In this document: positions 56,419 through 64,000 of the stretch, piece after piece
Layout of the letters: every line of letters starts with the position of its first letter
How positions within the stretch are numbered: the stretch's first letter is position 1
Assembly (NCBI RefSeq): GCF_039542035.1
Contig: NZ_BAABHJ010000002.1
Location: 1 to 64,000, forward strand
Source of the DNA: Actinoallomurus liliacearum
GTDB lineage: Bacteria > Actinomycetota > Actinomycetes > Streptosporangiales > Streptosporangiaceae
Direction: 5' to 3'
DNA length: 64,000 nt
The notes under the pieces: model-generated
The model's input: only the letters and a program-made list of their open reading frames with translations
Database searches by the model: none
What the model was told of the DNA's origin: nothing
Program-made: the position numbers and the translations under genes

Positions 56419-57216
56419 ATGAGCGAAGGAACGGACCATGTCGTGTCCCGCGGAGGCGTGGACATCGCCGTCCGCGACCACGAGGGAACGGGCGCGACGG
56501 TCGTCCTGCTGCACGGCGGTGGCCGTGCCATGGACGACTGGCGGCGGGTGACCCCGCTGCTCACGGCGGCCGGGCTGCGGGTGGTCACCGTCGACCTGCG
56601 CGGGCACGGCGCCTCCGGGGCGGCCCTGTGGTCCTGGCCGGACGCGATCGACGATCTGGCCGCGGTCATCGACCATCTCGGGCTGGACGACCCGGCGGTG
56701 GTCGGGCACTCCCTCGGCGGGATCGTCGCGGCGCTGTGGGCCACACGGCGCCCGCACTGCCCCCTGGCCGTCAACCTGGACGGGCACACCAACCCCACCG
56801 GGCCGTTCGACCTGGACACCGGCGCCGCGCGGGCGGCGGAGCAGACGATGCGCGGCTTCCTCGACGCGGAGGTACGGCGGGCCGGCGATCCCGCGCTGAC
56901 CCGGCTGGTCGCCGAGCTGGGCACCCTCGACCTGTTCGCGACCTACCGCGCGACGCGCTGCCCGCTCGTGGTGGTCCAGTCGGCGGGCCAGGACCTGGAG
57001 GAGCTGCTGCCGCCGGAGGTCGCCACGGTGTTCGCAGCCTACCGGCGCGGGTTCACGCGCGAGCTGGCGGCGGTCGGGGCGGCCACGCCGCTGCTGACGG
57101 TGGTGGACGTCGCGACCGGCCACGACGTTCACCTGGAGGCGCCCGGCCGGGTCGCCGACCTGATCCTGGAGCGGCTGAACCCGGCGGGGGACGGGTCCCG
57201 TCCGGCGGATCGATGA
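56419..57216 (+). CDS. Alpha/beta hydrolase under MerR control
   Basis: This 265-aa hydrolase has VVLLHGGGRAMDDWRRV, VTVDLRGHGASG, the elbow GHSLGG (Ser) and a final TGHDVHLEAP with His. The triad is complete. The ATG at 56419 follows GAAGGAG; a GTG two codons earlier is possible. It is the first gene behind the MerR-type promoter and 15 nt from merR. The pair probably responds to a hydrophobic or electrophilic compound. Confidence 0.9.
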   Translation: MSEGTDHVVSRGGVDIAVRDHEGTGATVVLLHGGGRAMDDWRRVTPLLTAAGLRVVTVDLRGHGASGAALWSWPDAIDDLAAVIDHLGLDDPAVVGHSLGGIVAALWATRRPHCPLAVNLDGHTNPTGPFDLDTGAARAAEQTMRGFLDAEVRRAGDPALTRLVAELGTLDLFATYRATRCPLVVVQSAGQDLEELLPPEVATVFAAYRRGFTRELAAVGAATPLLTVVDVATGHDVHLEAPGRVADLILERLNPAGDGSRPADR

Positions 57217-57231
57217 GTCAGGCTGGACGGC

Positions 57232-58182
57232 ATGCGCGAGGGTCTGCACACGATCGGCGAGATGGCCCGGCTCAACGGGCTTCCGGTGGCCACGATCCGG
57301 TACTACTCCGATCAGGGACTGGTGCCCCCGGTCGCCAGGTCGCCCGGCGGATACCGCCTGTACGACGATGAGGCGTTGGCCCGGCTCGAGCTCGTCCGCA
57401 CGCTTCGTGATCTCGGAGTCGGCCTCGCCACGGTCGCCCGGGTGCTCAGCGGGGCGCAGAGCCTGGCGCAGGTCGCCGACCGGCAGGCGGCCGCGCTGGA
57501 GGCACGGATCCAGGAGCTGCGGGTGCGGCAGGCCGTGCTGCGGCACGCCGTCTCCCACGGCGCGGGTCCGGCTGCGGTCACCCGGGCGCACCGGCTTGCC
57601 GCGCTCGCGGCGGGGCAGCGCCGCCGGATGGTGGCCGACCTCATCAGCGAGGCGACCTGCGGCCTGGACATGGACCCGGGCTTCGCCGCGCGGCTGCGCT
57701 CGATGGTGCCCGACCCGCCGGACGACCCGGCGCCCGCGCAACTCGAGGCGTGGGTCGAGTTGGCGTACCTGGTCAGCGATCCGGACTTCCGGGCGGCGGT
57801 CCGCGCCGCGTTCGAGCGGCACGCCGCCGATCGGGCCTCCGGCGCGGACCGCGGCGATCCGGCGAGCTGGCGAAGGGCCGAGCAGGCCGTCCTCGACCTG
57901 GCCGGTGCGGCGCTCGCGGAGGGCGTCTCACCGGGCTGCGCGCGGGCACGGGCGGTCGTGGCGGAACTGGTCGCGGTCTTCGCCGACGCGCACGGCCGCG
58001 ACGACGACGCGGAGTTCCGGCGCTGGCTGGCCGAACGGGTCCGGGTCGGCGCGGACGCGCGGGTCTCGCGGTACTTCGCGCTGCTGGCCGTCGTCGACGG
58101 CCGGGCCGCCGGGCCCGACCCGGTTCCGGTGGCCTGGTGGTTCCTCAGTGCGCTGGAGTCCTCGGCCGCGCAGCCGGTGTGA
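57232..58182 (+). CDS. MerR-family transcriptional regulator
   Basis: This 316-aa protein has the MerR HTH and wing (HTIGEMARLNGLPVATIRYYSDQGLVPPVARSPGGYRLYDDEALARLELVRTLRDLGVGLATVARVLSG), the dimer coiled coil (ADRQAAALEARIQELRVRQAVLRHAV) and a long helical C-terminal domain of the TipA/TipAS-like size. It likely activates its own operon from 56350-56380. The ATG at 57232 fits the start of the HTH. Confidence 0.92.
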   Translation: MREGLHTIGEMARLNGLPVATIRYYSDQGLVPPVARSPGGYRLYDDEALARLELVRTLRDLGVGLATVARVLSGAQSLAQVADRQAAALEARIQELRVRQAVLRHAVSHGAGPAAVTRAHRLAALAAGQRRRMVADLISEATCGLDMDPGFAARLRSMVPDPPDDPAPAQLEAWVELAYLVSDPDFRAAVRAAFERHAADRASGADRGDPASWRRAEQAVLDLAGAALAEGVSPGCARARAVVAELVAVFADAHGRDDDAEFRRWLAERVRVGADARVSRYFALLAVVDGRAAGPDPVPVAWWFLSALESSAAQPV

Positions 58183-58237
58183 GAGGCCGGTGCGGCCCCG
58201 GCCGGCGACGACGCACCGTGGATCTTCAAGGTCTCGG

Positions 58238-59455
58238 TCATCCGCGCGGTCGCCCCGTGGCGGGGAAGGCTGGTGCGTCATCGCGCGGCGTGGCCCGCAT
58301 GCGCCGTACGGCGTGGGCGAGGCTCGCCGTGGCCAGCGCCGCGGCCACCAGCAGGGCGCTGACCCACAGCGGCGAACGGTAGCCGAGCCCGGCGGCGATG
58401 GTGGCGCCGCCGATGGCGGGGCCGGCGGCCGCGCCGACGTTGAGCGCCGCGGTCGCGAATGAGCCGCCGAGTGAGGGCGCCCGGGTCGCCGCGTACAGGA
58501 CCTGGGCGATCAGGGTCGAGCCGACGGCGAACGAGAGGGCCCCCTGGACGAAGATGAGCAGGACCGCGGCGACCGGGCTGGCGGCCGTGGCCGTGAAGAG
58601 CGCCCACCCGGCGAGCAGGGCGATCCCGCCGGGAATCAGGACCCGCATCGGCCGGGTGTCGGACAGGCGGCCGCCGATGGTGACCCCGGCGAACGACCCG
58701 AGACCGAACAGCGCCAGCAGCGCGGGCACCCAGCCCTCGGCGAAGCCGCTGACGTCGGTGCTCAGCGGGGTCAGATAGGTGAAGGTGCAGAAGGTGGCGG
58801 CGTTGACCAGCGCCGCCAGCAGCAGCATGACCAGCAGCCGCGGTTCGCGCAGCGCCCGCAGTTGGTCCCGGGCGCCGGGACGGGCCTCGTCCGGGTCGTC
58901 GGTCGCCCGCACGGTGTCCGGCACCGAGCGCAGGACGGCGAGGACGGCCGGCAGGGAGATGAGGGCCACCGCCCAGAACGCCGACCGCCAGCCGAGGGTC
59001 TGACCGAGCGCGGCGCCGGCGGGTACTCCCGCGACGCACGCGAGTGTGATCCCGCTCAGCAGGACGGAGGTCGCCCGCCCCATGGCGTCCGGCTTGGCCA
59101 TGCCGGCCGCCGTCGCGAGTCCCACGGCGAGGAAACCGGCGTTGGCCAGCGCCCCGAGCGCTCGGGTCACCAGGAGCACCGGGAAGCTGGTGGTGATCGC
59201 GCCGACGGCGTGCACGATCACGAACGCGGTCAGGAAGATCAGAAGCGCCCGCCGGCGCGGCCAGCGCAGGCTGAGCACCGCCATCAGCGGGGCTCCGACG
59301 ATCATCCCCGCGGCGAACGCGGAGGTCAGCGTGCCGGCGGCCGAGATGGAGACGCCGAGGTCATGGGCGATGTCGGGGATCAGCCCGGACAGCATGAACT
59401 CGGACGTCCCCTGGGCGAAGACCGCCAGTCCGAGGATGTAGATGGCGAAGGGCAT
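58238..59455 (-). CDS. cmx: Cmx-like chloramphenicol/drug MFS exporter
   Basis: This 405-aa 12-TM exporter matches Cmx/CmlR-type chloramphenicol efflux proteins: MPFAIYILGLAVFAQGTSEFMLSGLIPDIA at the start, ALANAGFLAVGLATAAGMA, LLSGITLACVAGVPAGAALGQTLGWRSAFWAVA and a C-terminal FAVGSTLIAQVLYAATRAPSLGGSFATAALNVGAAAGP. The ATG at 59455 is where relatives start. The region upstream (59456-59903) has no clear gene. It converges with the MerR operon. Confidence 0.9.
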   Translation of the reverse strand: MPFAIYILGLAVFAQGTSEFMLSGLIPDIAHDLGVSISAAGTLTSAFAAGMIVGAPLMAVLSLRWPRRRALLIFLTAFVIVHAVGAITTSFPVLLVTRALGALANAGFLAVGLATAAGMAKPDAMGRATSVLLSGITLACVAGVPAGAALGQTLGWRSAFWAVALISLPAVLAVLRSVPDTVRATDDPDEARPGARDQLRALREPRLLVMLLLAALVNAATFCTFTYLTPLSTDVSGFAEGWVPALLALFGLGSFAGVTIGGRLSDTRPMRVLIPGGIALLAGWALFTATAASPVAAVLLIFVQGALSFAVGSTLIAQVLYAATRAPSLGGSFATAALNVGAAAGPAIGGATIAAGLGYRSPLWVSALLVAAALATASLAHAVRRMRATPRDDAPAFPATGRPRG

Positions 59456-59903
59456 GGGCAGGAACTCCACGGTCGCGTCGAAAAGGCATCGCGGGCAGGA
59501 CACGGACGCACCACCGCGGCGTCCCGGGCCGACCGCGGGAAGGCGGGCGGCTACCGGGGACGCGCGGGTGTCATCGCGTGGGGAAGACCGGGCTCGACAC
59601 CACGAGGGCGGTGGAGCTCACGGAATCCCTGGGAAGAACCGGTCCGTACGACGGTGATCCGGCGGCGGGGGAGGCGTGGCCTCAGCGACGGCGCCGCCGC
59701 GTGATATCACGAGAAGCCACCGAAGGACCGGTGGCTAGCGTCTGGATGCCTCGGGACCGGACATGAGCCCACACGATAGTGAGGGGGCACCGGACTCGTC
59801 CACTCGAGCTCGAGGGTCTCCAGTTGAACCATGCCCGCAGGTTATCGCTGAAGATCGAACCGGTCTTGGACATCAGGGGCGTGCGCCCTCAAGAATCAAC
59901 AGC
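59456..59903. other. Intergenic region without a recognised gene
   Basis: A minus-strand frame at 59682-59873 (MSKTGSIFSDNLRAWFNW…) has no domain I recognise. The plus strand carries the promoter of the genes starting at 59904. I see no repeat or strong hairpin. Confidence 0.35.
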
Positions 59904-60221
59904 GTGATCAAGCACACGATGATCGTTTCCTTCGATCAAGCCTTGCCCGACACCGAGCTCGATCAGTACCTCGCGGACATCGAACGGGTCATGCTCGACT
60001 CCGGTTTCGTGCAGTCGGTCGTGACCCGGCGCCACATCCCCCTCCCCGGCGAGGAGTCCATCCCGGCGCTGATCGCGACCGCGATCGTGCAGGCCGCCGT
60101 GGCCGACCTCGACGCGCTGGCGAAGGCGTTCACCGCGCCCGGCGTGCACGAGGTCATCGACCACTGGCAGTCGCGGCACCCGTACAAGGTCGCCTGGGCG
60201 AACCACGAGCCGCTGGCATGA
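59904..60221 (+). CDS. Small Dabb/EthD-like dimeric barrel protein
   Basis: This 105-aa protein starts with VIKHTMIVSFDQALPDTELDQYLADIERVML, then LIATAIVQAAVADLDALAKAFTAPGVHEVIDHWQSRHPYKVAWANHE. It resembles the ferredoxin-like alpha/beta barrel of stress-responsive Dabb or EthD proteins. The GTG at 59904 lacks a strong ribosome site. Its stop overlaps the SDR start (ATGA), so it is cotranslated with an oxidoreductase. Function is unknown. Confidence 0.65.
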   Translation: MIKHTMIVSFDQALPDTELDQYLADIERVMLDSGFVQSVVTRRHIPLPGEESIPALIATAIVQAAVADLDALAKAFTAPGVHEVIDHWQSRHPYKVAWANHEPLA

Positions 60222-60970
60222 GCGCGATGTCCGGGAAGGTGGGGCTGGTGACCGGCGCCGGCAGTGGGATCGGCCGTGCGGCGGCGCTGGAGTTCGCCAG
60301 GAGCGGTGCCGCGGTCGCCGTGCTCGACATCGAGGAGAGCACGGCGACCGAGACCGCCGAGATGATCAGGAAGGACGGTGGGGAGGCGCTGGCCGTGACC
60401 GTCGACATCGCCGACGAGCGCTCCGTGCGGGCGGCCGTCGAGCGCACGGTCACGGCGTACGGTGGCCTCGATTTCGCCGTCAACAACGCCGGTCTGGCCT
60501 CGCACCACCGGCGGCTCGATCAGATGACCTTGGAGGAGTTCGAGCGCGTCGTCCACGTCAACCTGGCCGGGACGTTCCTGTGCATGAAGTATGAGCTGCC
60601 TCTCCTGCGGCGGCGTGGTGGCGGCGCGATCGTCAACGTCGCCTCGAACGGAGGTTTGTACGCGATCCCGACCGCGCCCGCCTACGTGGCAGCCAAGCAC
60701 GGCGTCGTCGGGCTCACCAAGGTTGCCGCGGTCGACTACGCGCCGGACGGCATCCGGGTCAACGCCGTCTGCCCTGGCCCGACCCTCACGCCCGGGTTCG
60801 AGGAGGTGGCGGCCGGCACCGACATGATCGCGCGGCAGGCGGCGATCACGCCGCTCGGCCGGCTGGCCACGCCGGAGGAGGCCGCGGCGGCGGCCGTCTG
60901 GCTCTGCTCGGACGCCGCGTCCTTCGTCACCGGGACCGCGCTGTCGGTCGACGGCGGGCGGCGGGCGTGA
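60218..60970 (+). CDS. Short-chain dehydrogenase/reductase
   Basis: This 250-aa classical SDR has the cofactor motif TGAGSGIG, NNAG and the catalytic triad: Ser in VASNGG, Tyr-x-x-x-Lys in YVAAKHG (13 residues apart), PGPTLTP, and the C-terminal GTALSVDGG. Asp in LDIEES suggests NAD preference. ATG 60218 overlaps the previous stop. It is followed by a truncated amidohydrolase tail at 60967. Confidence 0.92.
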   Translation: MSAMSGKVGLVTGAGSGIGRAAALEFARSGAAVAVLDIEESTATETAEMIRKDGGEALAVTVDIADERSVRAAVERTVTAYGGLDFAVNNAGLASHHRRLDQMTLEEFERVVHVNLAGTFLCMKYELPLLRRRGGGAIVNVASNGGLYAIPTAPAYVAAKHGVVGLTKVAAVDYAPDGIRVNAVCPGPTLTPGFEEVAAGTDMIARQAAITPLGRLATPEEAAAAAVWLCSDAASFVTGTALSVDGGRRA

Positions 60971-61080
60971 GGGAGGACCCGGCGGCCGCCGTGGCCTTCC
61001 TGCGGGACGTGCCGCTGACCGACGATCAGCGGACGGCGATCGGCCACCGCACGGCCGAGCGCGTGTTCGGTATCGCCTAG
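60967..61080 (+). pseudogene. Amidohydrolase-2 C-terminal remnant (37 codons)
   Basis: From a GTG that overlaps the SDR stop (GTGA) the frame reads VREDPAAAVAFLRDVPLTDD, then QRTAIGHRTAERVFGIA and a TAG. The end (LTDDQRTAIGHRTAERVFG) is the characteristic last helix of amidohydrolase-2 proteins (usually L-S-D-E-D-R-x-x-I-x-x-x-N-A-x-R-x-x-G). So the SDR was once followed by an amidohydrolase, of which only the tail remains. It is too short for most gene callers. Confidence 0.55.
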
Positions 61081-61083
61081 GCC

Positions 61084-61126
61084 GGCCCGTATCGAGATCG
61101 CCTCGCCGCAGATCTCGATACGGGCC
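61084..61126 (+). terminator. Strong terminator with 16-bp perfect stem
   Basis: 61084-61099 and 61111-61126 are perfectly complementary over 16 bp with an 11-nt loop, followed by TTCT. It ends the SDR operon 3 nt after the stop of the remnant. Confidence 0.8.
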
Positions 61127-61189
61127 TTCTCGCGGTAGGACCTGTCCACCTGTCTCACCAACACCTGTTCGGCCAGAGGATGGATCATC

Positions 61190-61801
61190 ATGCGCATCGC
61201 CGTACTCGGCGCGTCCGGGAAGGTCGGCCGCCTGCTCGTCGACCAGGCACTCGAGCGGGGACACGAGGTCGTGGCCCTCGTCCGCACTCCAGACCGGGTC
61301 ACCGTGCCCACCTCGCGGGAGGTCGACGTCCGGCGGGCGGATGTCTTCTCCCCTCGGGACTTCCCCGACCTGGACGACGTCGACGTGGCCGTCTCGGCCA
61401 TCGGTATCAGCAAGGGCGACCGTCCGGGCGCACTGGTCGCCGGGGCCGGGCTGCTCGCCGCGGCACGCGTTCGCACGGTGTGGCTCGGTGCTCTGGGGTC
61501 GGGCGCGTCGAAGGGCGCGGGCGGGCTGATCTACTCGGCGGTGATGCGGATGTTCGTCGGCGCGGAACTGGCCGAGAAGGCCGAGGCCGACCAGGTCGCC
61601 CTGGACGCCGGTGCCACGGTGTTCCATGCTCCGGACCTCACCGACGGGCCCGTCGGACCCGGGCGCCGCATGGTGCCGCTCGCGGAGCTACGGCGTCCCC
61701 TGCTGCCGCCCCGGATCTCCCGCGCTTCGGTGGCCGCCCTCATGCTGGACGAGGCGCAGACGGGCGACCACGGTGGCGGAATCGTCGTGCCGCTCAGCTG
61801 A
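61190..61801 (+). CDS. NAD(P)-binding (NmrA/SDR-like) protein
   Basis: This 203-aa Rossmann protein has MRIAVLGASGKVGRLLVDQALERGHEVVALVRTP, DVDVAVSAIG and a LGALGSGASKG-like loop. It belongs to the atypical SDR group that binds NAD(P)H without the Tyr-Lys pair. It is probably a reductase or redox-linked regulator. The ATG at 61190 lies 63 bp after the terminator, so it has its own promoter. Confidence 0.85.
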   Translation: MRIAVLGASGKVGRLLVDQALERGHEVVALVRTPDRVTVPTSREVDVRRADVFSPRDFPDLDDVDVAVSAIGISKGDRPGALVAGAGLLAAARVRTVWLGALGSGASKGAGGLIYSAVMRMFVGAELAEKAEADQVALDAGATVFHAPDLTDGPVGPGRRMVPLAELRRPLLPPRISRASVAALMLDEAQTGDHGGGIVVPLS

Positions 61802-61851
61802 TCGCCGGCTACCGGGAACCGGCCGACGCCGCGGCGGGGGAGGGCCGCCGG

Positions 61852-62391
61852 TCAGCGGGCCCACTCGCGGCGGCGGGCCTCGGCCAGGGCGATGGCGGTG
61901 GCGACCGCGACGTTGAGGGATCCGACCCGCCCGATCTGGGGGATGTAGGCGACCGCGTCGGCGGCGGCCAGCAGGGCGGGGGAGCAGCCGTGGTCCTCTC
62001 CGCCGACGGCCAGGCAGACGTCGCCGTCCAGCGGCGCCTCGTGCAGGGGCGTCGCGTCGCCGGTCAGCTCGATCGCCACGATCCGGAAGCCGTCCTCGCG
62101 TGCGGCGCGCACGGCGTCACCGATCGGCACGGGAGGTTCCCAGGTGATGAGGCGTTCGGTGCCGAGCGCGGTCTTGTTGACGTTCGGGTGGGTCAGAGGA
62201 GTGGCGTTGCCGGCCAGCCACACGTGGTCGACGCCGAACGCCGCGGCGGAGCGGGTGATCGAGCCGATGTTGAACGGCTGGGTCACCGACTCGACGAGCA
62301 GCGCGAGGCGGTCCTCGGTGCGCCTGCGCCACGTGCGGTTCAGGCGCTTGACGTCGGTGGGGCGCAGTTGCCGGCGCGCGTCCGTGGTCAC
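61852..62391 (-). CDS. SpoU/TrmH-family RNA 2'-O-methyltransferase
   Basis: This 179-aa SPOUT enzyme has motif 1 ESVTQPFNIGSITRSAAAFGVDHVWL, motif 2 CLAVGGEDHGCSP and motif 3 IPQIGRVGSLNVAVATAIALAEARR, which form the SAM knot. It methylates ribose in tRNA or rRNA. The start is GTG at 62391, 4-nt overlap with the methyltransferase gene (GTGA), after AAGGA. The target nucleotide is unknown. Confidence 0.92.
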   Translation of the reverse strand: MTTDARRQLRPTDVKRLNRTWRRRTEDRLALLVESVTQPFNIGSITRSAAAFGVDHVWLAGNATPLTHPNVNKTALGTERLITWEPPVPIGDAVRAAREDGFRIVAIELTGDATPLHEAPLDGDVCLAVGGEDHGCSPALLAAADAVAYIPQIGRVGSLNVAVATAIALAEARRREWAR

Positions 62392-62993
62392 GATGGTTCC
62401 TTCGGGTCGACGGCCAGGACGCGGTACCCGGCACGGGAGGTGAGGCGTTGGGTCGGGTGGCCCTGGTCGGTGAGCCAGCGCTGCAGGGAGTCGGAGCCGA
62501 GGTTCTTCTGCACGACCAGGTGGGCGCGGCCGCCGGGGGCGAGCCTGGCCAGCCAGGTCTCCAGCAGCGCGTGCAGGGCCTGCTTGCCGATGCGGATCGG
62601 CGGGTTCGACCAGATCGCGGCGAACCGCAGCTCGGGGTCGATCCGGTCGGCCAAACTGAACCTTACATTGTCAAGGCCGGCGGTTTGGGCGTTACGCTCC
62701 GCAGCAGTAAGGGCACGTTCATTGACGTCCACACCCCAGACCATCGCCTGCGGCGATCGGCTGGCCATGGTCAGGGCGATGGGCCCGTACCCGCAGCCCA
62801 GGTCGAGCAGGTCTCCCCGTGGCGGGGGAGGGGGCACGGTCTCCAGCAGGACGCGGGTGCCCAGGTCGACGCGGTCGGGGGAGAACATCCCCCGGTCGGT
62901 GGCGAGCCGCAGGTGAAGATCCGGCAGGACGAGGTCGACGGTGCCCGGTCTGCTGTCCGCCTGCGGCTGTCGCGCGAAGTAGTGCTCCCCCAC
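62388..62993 (-). CDS. Class I methyltransferase, RsmC/RlmG-like
   Basis: This 201-aa enzyme has the SAM motif LLDLGCGYGPIALTMA, VDVNERALTAAERNA and the catalytic WSNPPIR (NPP[FWYI]), as in N2-guanine rRNA methyltransferases. The ahead segment LRLATDRGMFSPDRVDLGTRVLL is also conserved. The start at GTG 62993 is preferred because relatives begin near GEHYFARQP; the longer frame is low-complexity. It is translationally coupled to the SpoU-type enzyme, making a two-gene RNA modification operon. Confidence 0.87.
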   Translation of the reverse strand: MGEHYFARQPQADSRPGTVDLVLPDLHLRLATDRGMFSPDRVDLGTRVLLETVPPPPPRGDLLDLGCGYGPIALTMASRSPQAMVWGVDVNERALTAAERNAQTAGLDNVRFSLADRIDPELRFAAIWSNPPIRIGKQALHALLETWLARLAPGGRAHLVVQKNLGSDSLQRWLTDQGHPTQRLTSRAGYRVLAVDPKEPS

Positions 62994-63092
62994 GTCGGCT
63001 GACCGTACCAGCGTTCGGGTGGGGGTGACCTCAGGGGCGGGTCGGGGGAATCCCTGATGGCCTTCCCGCCGATCCTGGCGCATCATCGCGAT

Positions 63093-63545
63093 ATGACGCA
63101 TCAACCGGATGTACCGAGCCGGTCGGAGACGACCTGGATCGCCATGTCGGCGGCCTCCGAAGGGCCCTGGGCCCTCGCGCTCGCAGGGGGAGCGACGGTC
63201 GGCCTGGCCGACTTCGCCCTGCACCTGCTGGGCTGGCACCTGAGCCTCGCCGCCCCGATCGCCCTCGGCCTGTCGGTGTTCTTCCTCATCGGCGCCGGCG
63301 GCGCGCTGCTGCGCCGCGGCCATGACCGCGCGCGGGCGTGGGCGCAGGCGCACCCGTGGTCGTACGCGGCGGTCCCGGCCGCGGGCACGGCGCTCACGGT
63401 GTTCGCGACCTACGTGTTCCTGTCCGGGCACGGCCTGTTCGGCAGCATGTGGGAGGGACTGTCCGACGGCCTGGGCGTCCTGGTCCTGCTGGGCATCATC
63501 GGGTATGTCGCGCGCGGCGTCCGCCCGGCCGCCCGCCGCGGCTGA
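63093..63545 (+). CDS. Small integral membrane protein, unknown
   Basis: This 150-aa protein has four predicted membrane helices (ALALAGGATVGLADFALHLLGW, LAAPIALGLSVFFLIGAGGALL, YAAVPAAGTALTVFATYVFL, GLGVLVLLGIIGYVARGV). There is no family that I recognise. The ATG at 63093 is chosen; the frame extends upstream to 63057 without a site. It is divergent from the methyltransferase. Confidence 0.6.
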   Translation: MTHQPDVPSRSETTWIAMSAASEGPWALALAGGATVGLADFALHLLGWHLSLAAPIALGLSVFFLIGAGGALLRRGHDRARAWAQAHPWSYAAVPAAGTALTVFATYVFLSGHGLFGSMWEGLSDGLGVLVLLGIIGYVARGVRPAARRG

Positions 63546-63616
63546 ACCCCGGGACGGCGGCCGGGCGCCTCACACCCTGAGAGCCCTCAATGCGGCCCTG
63601 AGCGGCAGACCCGCTC

Positions 63617-64000
63617 TCAGCCGGGAAGCGAGGCCGGCAGCCCGAACGACGGGAGCACGCCGGTGTCGAAACGGGTAATGGCGCGGATCCGGTCGCCGCT
63701 TAGGGTGAGGACGACGAGGCCGATCCCGTGGGCGATGCCGGTCGGGCCGCGAAGGTAGGTCCCGAGCGCCGGCTGGCCGTTCGCGCGCGTCGGCACGAAG
63801 TCATAGGTCCAGTCCTGGCGGAGGATGGTGGCGTAGAAGCGGGCCACGTCGGCACGGCCCTGGTATTCGAGGGGGATCGGCGGCATGGACAGGTGGATGT
63901 CGTCGGTCAGCAGGGCGACCAGGGCGTCGATGTCGCCTGACCCGTATGCGCGGACGAACCTGGCCACGAGCGCCTGCTCGGCGGGTGAGCCCGGAGGGGG
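63617..64000 (-). CDS. Sigma-70 factor (SnoaL-tailed, TIGR02960-like), C-terminal part; cut by window end
   Basis: The frame stays open to the window edge and reads PPPGSPAEQALVARFVRAYG, then SGDIDALVALLTDDIHLSMPPIPLEYQGRADVARFYATILRQ, and a final RFDTGVLPSFGLPASLPG. This is the SnoaL-like C-terminal domain that follows regions 2 and 4 in ECF-type sigma factors of the SigX5/TIGR02960 group (SPAEQ linker, MPPxPLEYxGR). The DNA-binding part lies beyond 64000. A GTG at 63967 is not the real start. Confidence 0.85.
   Translation of the reverse strand, partial: PPPGSPAEQALVARFVRAYGSGDIDALVALLTDDIHLSMPPIPLEYQGRADVARFYATILRQDWTYDFVPTRANGQPALGTYLRGPTGIAHGIGLVVLTLSGDRIRAITRFDTGVLPSFGLPASLPG

Noticed and set aside
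54876..56924. A single 682-aa minus-strand protein that includes CtaG
   Set aside because: Only the last 265 residues are CtaG. The rest overlaps the DUF2243 and hydrolase genes in other frames, so the start is set at 55673.
1..64000. CRISPR array, rRNA operon or prophage
   Set aside because: No regularly spaced identical repeats, no rRNA-like stretches and no capsid, terminase or integrase genes were seen.

Overview
The window is high-GC DNA with the marks of a filamentous actinomycete (Streptosporangiales- or Streptomyces-like). These are many GTG/TTG starts, ATGA/GTGA gene overlaps, twin-arginine signal peptides, an Lsr2 nucleoid protein, an actinobacterial eukaryote-type IleRS, CBM2 and ricin-type CAZymes, and many one-component regulators (GntR, LysR, MarR, TetR, MerR). 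The genus cannot be fixed from the sequence alone. No rRNA gene, complete tRNA gene, CRISPR array or phage module is visible.

Layout. (1) 157-238: the 3' half of a tRNA-Val(GAC) with its terminator, probably an attachment-site scar. (2) 278-4825: three secreted carbohydrate-active enzymes, all on the minus strand. (3) 5266-6461: an IS5-type transposase in two pieces around a HAD phosphatase, followed by lsr2 and a small secreted protein. (4) 8078-27187: the most distinctive region, a catabolic-looking island. It encodes a NitT/TauT-type ABC importer whose genes are split between the two ends, a CoxG-like protein, an HpcH/HpaI aldolase, a LigJ-like hydratase, a ThDP enzyme, THREE paralogues of 4,5-dihydroxyphthalate decarboxylase, a DUF3500 protein, a COG3618 hydrolase, a type-B carboxylesterase, a TAT lactonase-type propeller, two close GntR/FCD paralogues and a TAT PD40 propeller. 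Two near-identical promoters, at 8156-8184 and 25180-25208, each carry paired TTGT-N3-ACAA operators, so the island looks like one regulon. (5) 27213-30422: ileS beside a decayed MarR gene. (6) 30730-34005: a LysR regulator divergent from an ilvE-like aminotransferase/cupin/MDR operon. (7) 34006-40102: a gene graveyard (pieces of MFS, ABC ATPase, pectate lyase, a frameshifted possible ESX-type gene and an alpha/beta hydrolase) around an intact MarR-MFS pair and an AlkZ-like winged-helix protein. (8) 40103-64000: mostly ordinary chromosome-type genes. It includes a haloalkane dehalogenase-like enzyme, a TetR with a perfect 21-bp operator, an EF-hand protein, a MerR-controlled hydrolase operon with a 19-bp-spacer promoter, a Cmx-like exporter, RNA and small-molecule methyltransferases, and the C-terminal part of a SnoaL-tailed sigma factor cut by the window end.

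How the parts may work together (inference): the island would import an aromatic or polycarboxylate compound. It would hydrolyse esters or lactones (esterase, COG3618 hydrolase, lactonase), remove carboxylates (the three decarboxylase paralogues, the ThDP enzyme) and feed a 4-oxalomesaconate/4-carboxy-4-hydroxy-2-oxoadipate-like branch (LigJ-like hydratase, HpcH-type aldolase) to central metabolites. The GntR pair would sense a pathway acid. No ring-hydroxylating or ring-cleaving dioxygenase is present, so either the substrate is not an intact ring or those enzymes lie elsewhere.
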